A stretch of 27,823 nucleotides of DNA, taken from positions 1 to 27,823 of IMG/VR virus record IMGVR_UViG_3300025144_000002; one strand, 5' to 3'. This document shows positions 20,966-27,823 of this stretch, piece after piece. Source of the DNA: a virus. The translations under genes were made by a program, and so were the position numbers. The notes under the pieces are model-generated. The model made no database searches. It was given only the letters and a program-made list of their open reading frames with translations, and was not told the origin of the DNA. The number at the start of each line of letters is the position of its first letter. The first letter of the stretch is position 1.

Positions 20966-21321
20966 GTTTCTACGTCGAGTTCGAGGTAAGGGGCTTGGAT
21001 GATTTGATGGATAGTATTAGCGAAGCGGCTGAGAAAGCGAAAAAACGTCTGGAAATTGCTGCTGACCAATCTGCTGAAATGATGCGGGAGGCTGCTGCTC
21101 GGTATTGCCCTGTTAAGACCGGATTCTTGCGCTCCTCGATTATTTGGCTTGCGCCTGAAAGATGTCTTCGCCGCATTTGGGCAATGGCTCATTACGCCTA
21201 CTTCGTTGAACGTGGAACGAGGTTTATGGCTGCTAGAGCCTTCATGCGTCGTGGTTTCTATGAGAATATTGAGAAAGTTCGGGATCTCGTCGAAGAAGTA
21301 GCAAAGGGGTTGTTTGATTAA
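20962..21321 (+). CDS. HK97 gp10-like head-tail protein
   Basis: 119 residues with the family signature: FEVRGLDDLMDSI at the start, a long helix, YCPVKTGFLRSSI (family: APVDTGxLRxSI), then HYAYFVERGTRFMAARAFMRRG (family: YAxxVExGT...ARPFL). It normally joins head and tail; here it is just before the tape measure. ATG in an ATGA overlap. Confidence 0.75.
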   Translation: MSFYVEFEVRGLDDLMDSISEAAEKAKKRLEIAADQSAEMMREAAARYCPVKTGFLRSSIIWLAPERCLRRIWAMAHYAYFVERGTRFMAARAFMRRGFYENIEKVRDLVEEVAKGLFD

Positions 21322-21323
21322 CC

Positions 21324-23426
21324 ATGCCCCCACCTGTAGACCTATACCTTCGTTTCGTAACGGAAGGCGAAGAAGTTCTCAACAAGATTAACAAGGATCT
21401 CGCCGTTTTTGGGCATGTGTCCCAAACCACAAGGGCGGAACTTCGGGACTTCAGGGCTGACAGTTTGGCGCAGGTTCGAGCCATAAGTGCTTTGGGAGCG
21501 GCATGGCGCAATGAACATCAAAGTCTTGTGCTGATCGGCCAAGCCTTCCAACAAGTTAGTTCAATGGCGTCTATGGGCGTCAGAATGATCGAACAATACA
21601 ACATCGCCATGATTCGGGTACAGCAACTAAATCAAGCCGTAACCCAATCACAGAACACATACAACGAAGCGGTTGCTCGGTACGGTGCAGCCAGTCCACA
21701 GGCCATCAAGGCCGCTGAAAACCTCAGAGAAGCCCAGACCAAACTTGCGAATGCTCAAAGACAGACAAACCTGATGTTCGCGCTGCAAGCAACCCAAATC
21801 GTCGGCATGCTGCCGCATATAATATCCTTGGGGAGATCCCTCAGTTTACTTACCACGTATCTACGTACAACTGCGGGTGCGGTCACTGTTCTCAGAACCG
21901 CGATTTATGGTTTGGAGGGGGCTGTCTCACTACTCTCCGGCGTTGCAATGGTTAAACTTCTTGACGCATTCGGTGGGCCGTTGGCTCAGAAAGCACTGAA
22001 GAGTTGGAGTCAGATTCTTAACGATGTTTACAAGTGGATGACTACTCTAGGGCAGGAGGAAACCAAGACAGTCCAAGCAACTGCGCTAGTTACGGACGAG
22101 GTTTATGCAGCCGTTGTCGCGGCGAAGGCGAACAAGGAAGCGATTGATCTTTGGACTGAAGCCTACAAGAACGGCAAGGTGATGTTGTGGTCTTTTGTAG
22201 ATGGTCTTATCAAATTGGGGTTAACTCAGGACGAAATCAAGAGAATAGTCTTAGATACTGCCGTCAAAGTTCCCAAGACATATGACGAGCTTGTTAAGGG
22301 TGCGCTTTCAGCCTACAGTGCCGAGGTGAAGTTGGAGGCAGAACTTGAACGGCTCTCAAAACTTTGGGTTGAAGGCGGGATTTCGGTCGAGTTTCTTGCA
22401 GGGGAACTTGTGAAGCTCGGACTGACTGAGGAAGAGGTTGTCAAGAAACTTGTCTCCATTACTTCTCAAGTTCCAAAGACGTTCAAAGAGCAGTTCATCG
22501 ATAAAGCTCAGAAAATCTTCGAGAACTTCAAGGAGTGTGTAACCGGGAAGTCGGCTGAACTTGGTCCTGCAATGAAATCAAGCATGGACGACGTGGTTTC
22601 CGTTACGAATCGGGCGATTCAGCAGGGTCTTATTGGAACCGCTCAGGCAGGAATGGAGGCATTTCGTGATTGTGTCACTGGCAAAATGTGGGACATGAAG
22701 GATAATGCGCAGTCGGCTATAGATGATCTCGTTAATTTGACGAACATGGCCATTAACTCAGGGTTGAAGGGCGAAGCCCAGAAAAACATTGACGCATTTG
22801 TGAAGTGTGCCGTGAACAAGGACGCTCAAATGGTCAGTCAAATAGATACACACCTGAAGTCCTTAACGGATACATACAAGAGCAATCTGAAACAGATAGC
22901 AGTATTCACGCGGAGGGGGCAACTTGATCGCGCGGAGGCGTATCGCCTTGAAAACGAATCAATCAAGAAAATCATCGACCAACTCAATCTTTGGAGAAAC
23001 GCGATCCTCACGGAGACTACTCTTCCCGTCACTCGAACTGCAACAATCGCCCCTCCCGCGCAGCCCCCCACTCTCGTCACTCCTCCGGTTGTTCCTCCGC
23101 AACCTCCACCGACTCCCGGCGGTTGTCCTCTCTGCGGCGCTCCTGCTGGCTCCGAACACAACTCTTGGTGTCCAATTCTAACAAATGAATGGTATGGTTT
23201 CCAGCGCGGAGGAGTCGTAAGCAAACCCACGTTGGCACTTCTTGGTGAGGGATACAAGAAAGAGGCAGTTATTCCCTTGCAGCGCGGTACGGGGCTTCCG
23301 GCTAATACGACTGTCTTGGTTGACATTACTATTTCATCTCTGCACACTGGCGATATTAACGAGGCTCAAAAATTCTTCAGGCAACTAGAAAGAAAGGTGG
23401 TTGAGGCCGTTCGTCAGGGGACTTAA
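21324..23426 (+). CDS. Tail tape measure protein
   Basis: 700 residues setting tail length. A coiled-coil N-terminal part is followed by a hydrophobic region (about 150-215) that may insert into the host membrane. Two LGLT...VPKT repeats (near 295-325 and 361-390) follow, then three 45-residue repeats (starting at nucleotides 22497, 22632 and 22767) with a recurrent A/F-x-x-CVTGK core. A Pro-rich linker (about 572-597) leads to CPLCG...C, then GGVVSKPTLALLGEGYKKEAVIPL-like sequence, the common C-terminal mark of this family. Confidence 0.8.
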   Translation: MPPPVDLYLRFVTEGEEVLNKINKDLAVFGHVSQTTRAELRDFRADSLAQVRAISALGAAWRNEHQSLVLIGQAFQQVSSMASMGVRMIEQYNIAMIRVQQLNQAVTQSQNTYNEAVARYGAASPQAIKAAENLREAQTKLANAQRQTNLMFALQATQIVGMLPHIISLGRSLSLLTTYLRTTAGAVTVLRTAIYGLEGAVSLLSGVAMVKLLDAFGGPLAQKALKSWSQILNDVYKWMTTLGQEETKTVQATALVTDEVYAAVVAAKANKEAIDLWTEAYKNGKVMLWSFVDGLIKLGLTQDEIKRIVLDTAVKVPKTYDELVKGALSAYSAEVKLEAELERLSKLWVEGGISVEFLAGELVKLGLTEEEVVKKLVSITSQVPKTFKEQFIDKAQKIFENFKECVTGKSAELGPAMKSSMDDVVSVTNRAIQQGLIGTAQAGMEAFRDCVTGKMWDMKDNAQSAIDDLVNLTNMAINSGLKGEAQKNIDAFVKCAVNKDAQMVSQIDTHLKSLTDTYKSNLKQIAVFTRRGQLDRAEAYRLENESIKKIIDQLNLWRNAILTETTLPVTRTATIAPPAQPPTLVTPPVVPPQPPPTPGGCPLCGAPAGSEHNSWCPILTNEWYGFQRGGVVSKPTLALLGEGYKKEAVIPLQRGTGLPANTTVLVDITISSLHTGDINEAQKFFRQLERKVVEAVRQGT

Positions 23427-23428
23427 GG

Positions 23429-26047
23429 ATGGTTCTTTTAGATCTTTATTTGAAGGGCGTTAAACGAGGATACGTTTCGCTCAATCAGATAGAAGAATGT
23501 TCTCTTCCTGCCACTTTTGAGTGCGAGGTTGATCCAACTATTGATGTTAGTGCGGGAGATTTGGTTGAAATCAAAGATAGTGATGTTTTACTTTTCAAGG
23601 GACTCGTCGAACAAAAACGTACAACCCAAAGGTTCGATGTAGCAATTCAGGGACGGGACAAAGCATCTATCAAACTTGCGAGGTTTACAACAGGCGATCA
23701 TAGGTTCAAACAAACTGAACCCTTTGAGATTCTTAAGGTTTTGATAACACCAAATGTGGAGTGCGCGGCGGGAACGATTCATGAGGACGGTTTTGAGGCC
23801 GATGACGGTTACTGGTTTGCGCGACCACGAACACCGCCTTGCACAAAGGAGATAAGCAAAGGCAGAATGTATGTCGCCGACACCATGGAGGGCGACGAAA
23901 TTGAAGACCTTGTTCTTTGGGTTTACAGATCCTTTGACGTGGTGGATAATTCGAAAGTTCGTGCTCTAGTTAAACCTCTCTCTCTTTATGACGGAGCCAA
24001 ATATATCGAATACGACGGTGAGAAAGATCCCTATTACAGAGTTGCGATTGGTCTGGTGCAGAGGTTTGACAACACTCCATTGGGTTTCTTTCTATACATT
24101 GGTTCGGAGGACGGTGAACCTAGCAACCGAAAGTTAACGCTGGCTAGGTGGGTAGGGGATTATCTTGTGGTTGATGACGAGGTTCCTTACATGTTTCAGT
24201 GGGATACTACCTACGAGATGGAGTTGATTTGTATTGAAGACCAAATAATCGGAAAAATCCGGGAGTCGGGGCAAGCGGAATGGACCGTCGTAAGCACCGA
24301 CAATCCTTACATAAACACTCACGGCTCTCCGGGACTTTTGTGTGGTGGCGCGAGGGCGGAATTCAGGTCGTATCGACATGTCAGATACGGAGACGCCTCG
24401 GCTACATCTTACCCCGAAAAGGCGTGGAAGGCGATTGATGAAGATCCTGAAACTGAGTGGGTTTCCGGCACGGGAAACCCTGTAGAGGAATGGACCTATT
24501 ATGTGGGCGACGGAGTTCAAGACGTTTGTCGCGTCAGTGTTTGCCAGAAAAGAGCGACTAGAGTTCAGATTCAAGTTGCGTTGACGCCAGACTATTATGT
24601 TACCGTCTACGATGAAACGCCCGTCTGTCCGAACATTGAAGCAGTTTTTTCCCCTTCTATATTGGGCGGAACTCTCAGATATTTCAAAGTTAGACTGTTC
24701 AAGTCTCCAAATGAAACCGTTGCTGTTTCTCATTTTGGTTTGCATAAAGCCACTGAAGGCGGCTCACTTGTCGATTTAGGTACTCAGACACGATACGAAA
24801 AACCCGTCGATTTCGAAGTTAGATATGATCGTACAACTGAGGCGGTAAAGAGACTCGCTGATGCAGTGAATTTTGATGTTTGGACGACCCCGGACGGAAA
24901 ACTACATTTCGGTCAGAGAGGATCAGAGAAATCCGTTACGTTTCAACGGGGCGATAACGTTTACAGTCTTGATAAGTCTGTTGAGACGGATCAACTTCTT
25001 TACAAAGTTAGGGCGCTTGGTTTTGGTGAAACCTTCGATCAGGTCAAGGTTGAGTCTGTTGATGAGTCTGTAAGGGAGACTTACCCGGAACTTGCCGGAG
25101 AGCAAACCTTGGACATGAAAGACATCTCTGATCCGACCCTCTTGAAAGAAGCGACCGATAAGGTTTTGAACGCCCGAAAGCAACCACGCGAAATTCTGGA
25201 TGTTCTTGGAGACGACGATGTTTATTCTCGAACGAGTTGGAATGTTGGAGATACTATAACAATAAAGGATTCTGAACAAGAAATTGATGGGTCATATCGT
25301 CTCACGCAAATCAACAGACATGGATTTCCTCCGGTTGTTGAGTTTGAGGCAGGAATTCCAGTTCAAACAAGGTATAAGGGAACAACCCTCAGAGATATTA
25401 TTTTACAACTTCGTCAGGGCATTAAGAATTTCGAGCGGATGGGTAAATCAGCAACAGAAGCTCCGTTCACCAAAGCTCTCAGCGAAATCGTGGGTGGACT
25501 CGGTGGAGGTGGAGGCGGAGGCGAACTCAAACTAGGTCCTTCAACGAAGGAGTGTGATCTCGTCCAAATCAACGAGGTAAGTTACGAGGCGCAGAACGTT
25601 CCAGCTTGGTCCTACAAGTCCAAGTGTATTGCGAAGCTCGCCGATCCAATGTCCGACGCTTTCAAACTCTCAAAGGTTGCTTTCGCCCTATGGGGCGTTA
25701 TGGAAACAGAACTCAAGGTGCAAGATTCGGGTGACGCCGTGAGGGTTATGGTCATAATGACCGAGCGTGAACCCACGGTTGGCGAGGAATTCGCCAATAC
25801 GCCTGCAAATAATTTCACGGTCCATGCGGAATTGAGCACAGGCGACATTTGGGCAACAGATTACTACACGGCGACAGGAAAAACAATTGGAACGCAGGCA
25901 TATTCGGTCACTCCTGGGAACAAGCTCTGGATGAGTTTCTGGCTCGTTGTTTACAACGGATATGGAACCGAAAGGACGGTCAAAGGCTACTCTCGCAACA
26001 TGAGATCAAGCTACCTCATATCGACATCATGCTACGACACGGAGTAG
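23429..26047 (+). CDS. Large baseplate/tail-hub protein with inserted carbohydrate-binding-like domains
   Basis: 872 residues, right after the tape measure as expected for a distal tail or hub protein. The N-terminal 90 residues form a beta domain (CEVDPTIDVSAGDLVEI, then VAIQGRDKA) like the gpD/gp27 hub. Residues about 110-320 look like a LamG-type sandwich and 320-455 like a discoidin-type domain (AWKAIDEDPETEWVSGTGNP). The hub fold then resumes (LADAVNFDVWTTPDGKLHF, SYRLTQINRHGFPP). A Gly run (about 690-700) leads to a C-terminal beta domain of 170 residues. Host binding is likely. No cell-wall lytic motif seen. Confidence 0.7.
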   Translation: MVLLDLYLKGVKRGYVSLNQIEECSLPATFECEVDPTIDVSAGDLVEIKDSDVLLFKGLVEQKRTTQRFDVAIQGRDKASIKLARFTTGDHRFKQTEPFEILKVLITPNVECAAGTIHEDGFEADDGYWFARPRTPPCTKEISKGRMYVADTMEGDEIEDLVLWVYRSFDVVDNSKVRALVKPLSLYDGAKYIEYDGEKDPYYRVAIGLVQRFDNTPLGFFLYIGSEDGEPSNRKLTLARWVGDYLVVDDEVPYMFQWDTTYEMELICIEDQIIGKIRESGQAEWTVVSTDNPYINTHGSPGLLCGGARAEFRSYRHVRYGDASATSYPEKAWKAIDEDPETEWVSGTGNPVEEWTYYVGDGVQDVCRVSVCQKRATRVQIQVALTPDYYVTVYDETPVCPNIEAVFSPSILGGTLRYFKVRLFKSPNETVAVSHFGLHKATEGGSLVDLGTQTRYEKPVDFEVRYDRTTEAVKRLADAVNFDVWTTPDGKLHFGQRGSEKSVTFQRGDNVYSLDKSVETDQLLYKVRALGFGETFDQVKVESVDESVRETYPELAGEQTLDMKDISDPTLLKEATDKVLNARKQPREILDVLGDDDVYSRTSWNVGDTITIKDSEQEIDGSYRLTQINRHGFPPVVEFEAGIPVQTRYKGTTLRDIILQLRQGIKNFERMGKSATEAPFTKALSEIVGGLGGGGGGGELKLGPSTKECDLVQINEVSYEAQNVPAWSYKSKCIAKLADPMSDAFKLSKVAFALWGVMETELKVQDSGDAVRVMVIMTEREPTVGEEFANTPANNFTVHAELSTGDIWATDYYTATGKTIGTQAYSVTPGNKLWMSFWLVVYNGYGTERTVKGYSRNMRSSYLISTSCYDTE

Positions 26048-26054
26048 AGCGGAA

Positions 26055-26405
26055 ATGGTGAAGTTTGGAGACTTTGTTTTTCCTCATGTGCTAGAGATTG
26101 AGCGCGTTAAGCCTCGAATCTTCGACGAGAAACCTATTATTGGCTCGGAGCTTGCTGCGCGTCGAGATGCAGGTGGACTCGGAAGGGACTTTGTGATTCG
26201 CGGGGAAATCAGGGGAACTCCGACTGAAATCAAGGAACAAACGGAGAACATTGAGGCGCTGGCTGACGGAGTGAAGAGACTGTTAGATTTGGAAGATGGA
26301 ACCCCAACAGTTCTTTGTTTGGCTCTCGATCCACGGTTTACTGATGACGTTGTGAAATACCGAATACGAGAATATGAGGTTGATTTCACGGAGACGAATC
26401 CATAA
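26055..26405 (+). CDS. Tail-tip protein, short paralogue (116 aa)
   Basis: It begins MVKFGDFVFPHVLEIERVKP and shares its layout with the first 115 residues of the next gene: K/R-x-RIFD, a GGxGR-x-F motif, a helical middle and a C-terminal strand. The stop overlaps the next ATG by one base. Probably a baseplate component; gene duplication is clear from sequence. Confidence 0.65.
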   Translation: MVKFGDFVFPHVLEIERVKPRIFDEKPIIGSELAARRDAGGLGRDFVIRGEIRGTPTEIKEQTENIEALADGVKRLLDLEDGTPTVLCLALDPRFTDDVVKYRIREYEVDFTETNP

Positions 26406-27322
26406 TGGTAAAGTTTGGTGATACAGAACTTCCTCATGTTCAGGGTATTCGTCGTTCTAAACGACGAATATTTGACACCAAAACGGTTGTTGGTGCGACT
26501 GTTGCCGCCAAGAAAAATGGCGGAGGGTTTGGAAGAGAATTTACTGTTAACGGCATGATTTGGGGTTCTGACATTGAGGCGAAGATGCTTGAGATCATGG
26601 CATTGGCCGGACAGGCAAAGAAATTGGATTTTGAGGATTCTACGCCGCCCTTTTTATGTCTGATGTTGACTCCCCGGTTCAGGGAAATTGTTGAAGAACC
26701 AAATATGTTTTTCTATGAGGTTCCATTCGTTCAAATCGAATCTGTAAAGCAGCGTTGGCTCTGGGATTCTGCGATAATCAGCGAGATCCTTTCAGGCTTC
26801 CTGCGACCTGAAATCAGAAACCTTAGTGACGCACCCATAATCGCCGAGTTACTTGCAGGATATTTGCGGCCAGAGATCAGAACACTCAGCGATTCGTCCG
26901 TTATAACCGAACTACTGAAATGGATTGGTAACTACACTACGACTTTACAGGACTCGCCTGTAATAACCGAGATTCTATCCTATGAAACAGGGGGATACCG
27001 CGAACTCTTCGATTCTGCCGTGATAAGCGAAATTCTGTCGGGAATGCTGATCTATAAAACGCCTGTCACAGCTAACATTGTGGTCAAGAGGCGTCAATCT
27101 CCGTCCTACGCCTATCAGGCCCAAAGTACCACGCCGTTCAAAGAGGCAGTTTCGCCATCATATGCTTATACGGTGGTTACGCGCATCGCCCGAGTTCTAC
27201 GACCCGATCCGCCGCTTCCGCTTGGTATGTATTGGTTCATTGACGCGATTTCGCCTTCATATGAATACGCTGCGCTTGCTCCAAGCTCTCCGGTTCGAGT
27301 TGCCAAAGTTGCCGTAACTTGA
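26405..27322 (+). CDS. Tail-tip protein, long paralogue with two repeat arrays (305 aa)
   Basis: Residues 1-115 repeat the fold of the previous gene (MVKFGDTELPHVQGIRRSKR). Then five degenerate repeats of about 20 residues follow (core D-S/A-x-I-I/T-x-E-I/L-L-x-x-x-L-R-P-E-I-R), about residues 120-220. Three SPSYAY-type repeats (about 230-295) end the protein. The arrays suggest a fibrous, receptor-binding or assembly part. Confidence 0.65.
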   Translation: MVKFGDTELPHVQGIRRSKRRIFDTKTVVGATVAAKKNGGGFGREFTVNGMIWGSDIEAKMLEIMALAGQAKKLDFEDSTPPFLCLMLTPRFREIVEEPNMFFYEVPFVQIESVKQRWLWDSAIISEILSGFLRPEIRNLSDAPIIAELLAGYLRPEIRTLSDSSVITELLKWIGNYTTTLQDSPVITEILSYETGGYRELFDSAVISEILSGMLIYKTPVTANIVVKRRQSPSYAYQAQSTTPFKEAVSPSYAYTVVTRIARVLRPDPPLPLGMYWFIDAISPSYEYAALAPSSPVRVAKVAVT

Positions 27323-27325
27323 TGG

Positions 27326-27347
27326 TCCTTTCTTTATTCGGAAAGGA
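27326..27347 (+). terminator. Hairpin between tail genes
   Basis: TCCTTTC (27326-27332) and GAAAGGA (27341-27347) can pair with an 8-base loop. There is no T-run after it, so it is more likely an mRNA hairpin or weak attenuator than a full terminator. Confidence 0.35.
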
Positions 27348-27370
27348 TAGGAAAGAGGTGAAAAAAGAAA

Positions 27371-27823
27371 ATGCCGTTTAGAAACCAGATGATGTATCAG
27401 GGCTTCACAGGTTATCTTCTATTGGAAATTCTGAACCCGACGGGCGGCCTCGTAACCGACGCACGCGCAAACACCGCCATGCTGAATTACTATGGCAGTA
27501 TTGAGCAGCCGGGAGCAGGTCCCGGCTGGGTTCACAAGAGGTGGCAGGCAGGAACCTACTGGTATCCCCCACTCATCGCCAAAACGAACACGAACGCGGT
27601 CATCAAAACAAAGGCAGGAATCCTAGTATGCGACGGGCAGAACTACAGCATTAGCCCACTCTATCTTGCATCTGTCGCAACAATTCCGAAGATATACGCG
27701 AAGTACACTTACGTCAAGTATCGTCCAGCCACCTCAAACACCGTCATATCAGTGGATCTACGCACAATCTTCTCAAACATAATCTTCGAACCTTGGACAA
27801 GCAACATGGAAGGAATCTTCATC
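27371..27823 (+). CDS. Structural or host-interaction protein, 3' truncated by window
   Basis: AAGAGGTGA precedes the ATG, and the frame stays open to the window end (151 codons). The sequence is beta-rich and aromatic (GSIEQPGAGPGWVHKRWQ, then VISVDLRTIFSNI). Position after the tail-tip proteins suggests a tail fibre or appendage. No family recognised. Confidence 0.65.
   Translation, partial: MPFRNQMMYQGFTGYLLLEILNPTGGLVTDARANTAMLNYYGSIEQPGAGPGWVHKRWQAGTYWYPPLIAKTNTNAVIKTKAGILVCDGQNYSISPLYLASVATIPKIYAKYTYVKYRPATSNTVISVDLRTIFSNIIFEPWTSNMEGIFI

Noticed and set aside
24134-24745. Minus-strand frame of 203 residues
   Set aside because: Antisense to the tail hub gene with no recognisable feature; a shadow of a long gene.
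26760-27290. Possible CRISPR-like array
   Set aside because: The repeats are degenerate, in frame and of protein origin, with no constant DNA repeat or unique spacer pattern.

Overview
The window looks like part of the genome (or an integrated copy) of a head-tailed virus of an archaeon. The viral part rests on a portal, a prohead protease, an HK97-type capsid protein, head-tail connectors, a tail tube, a tape measure and baseplate-like proteins. The archaeal host is an inference from AT-rich TATA-like boxes at promoter spacing, short or absent leaders at several regulated genes, archaeal-type winged-helix and ribbon-helix-helix regulators, and many zinc-ribbon miniproteins. Shine-Dalgarno sites (GGAGG, GGTGA) are also common. 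No rRNA, tRNA, CRISPR array or insertion sequence was seen. No terminase and no integrase is visible, so those functions lie elsewhere or are unrecognised.

Layout. (1) 2-2812, plus strand: the C-terminal part of a family B DNA polymerase, probably protein-primed, carrying an extra Hin-like helix-turn-helix; then a Cys-rich protein, a 196-residue unknown and a small membrane protein. (2) 2924-3450, minus strand: two Cys-rich miniproteins. (3) 3609-6722, plus strand: a compact run of 17 tiny genes (26 to 102 residues), most linked by 4-base ATGA or TTGA stop/start overlaps and rich in zinc ribbons and single membrane helices. (4) 6723-7077: a convergent gap without genes. (5) 12816 down to 7078, minus strand: a 12-gene operon led by the portal protein, followed by membrane proteins, a complete subtilisin-like protease and more zinc or membrane miniproteins. 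(6) 13004-13714: a regulatory hub with two divergent ribbon-helix-helix genes and a winged-helix gene. (7) 13766-27823, plus strand: the structural operon, with prohead protease, capsid decoration protein, major capsid protein, another ribbon-helix-helix protein, a glycosyltransferase, connectors, tail tube, probable tail chaperones, an HK97 gp10-like protein, tape measure, a large baseplate/hub protein, two tandem paralogous tail-tip proteins and a 3'-truncated gene.

The most striking regulatory signal is a 16-base element, GTNAC-N6-GTNAC (two palindromic pentamers exactly 11 bp apart). It occurs six times, always between genes, and in most cases directly downstream of a TATA-like box. It is associated with the promoters of the 196-residue gene, the minus zinc pair, the plus miniprotein operon, the portal operon, the regulatory hub and the structural operon. 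This looks like a virus-wide operator system, with one of the hub regulators as the likely binder. Start codons were chosen by Shine-Dalgarno spacing and by overlap with the previous stop; TTG starts are frequent. All functional names come from reading motifs by eye, without database searches.
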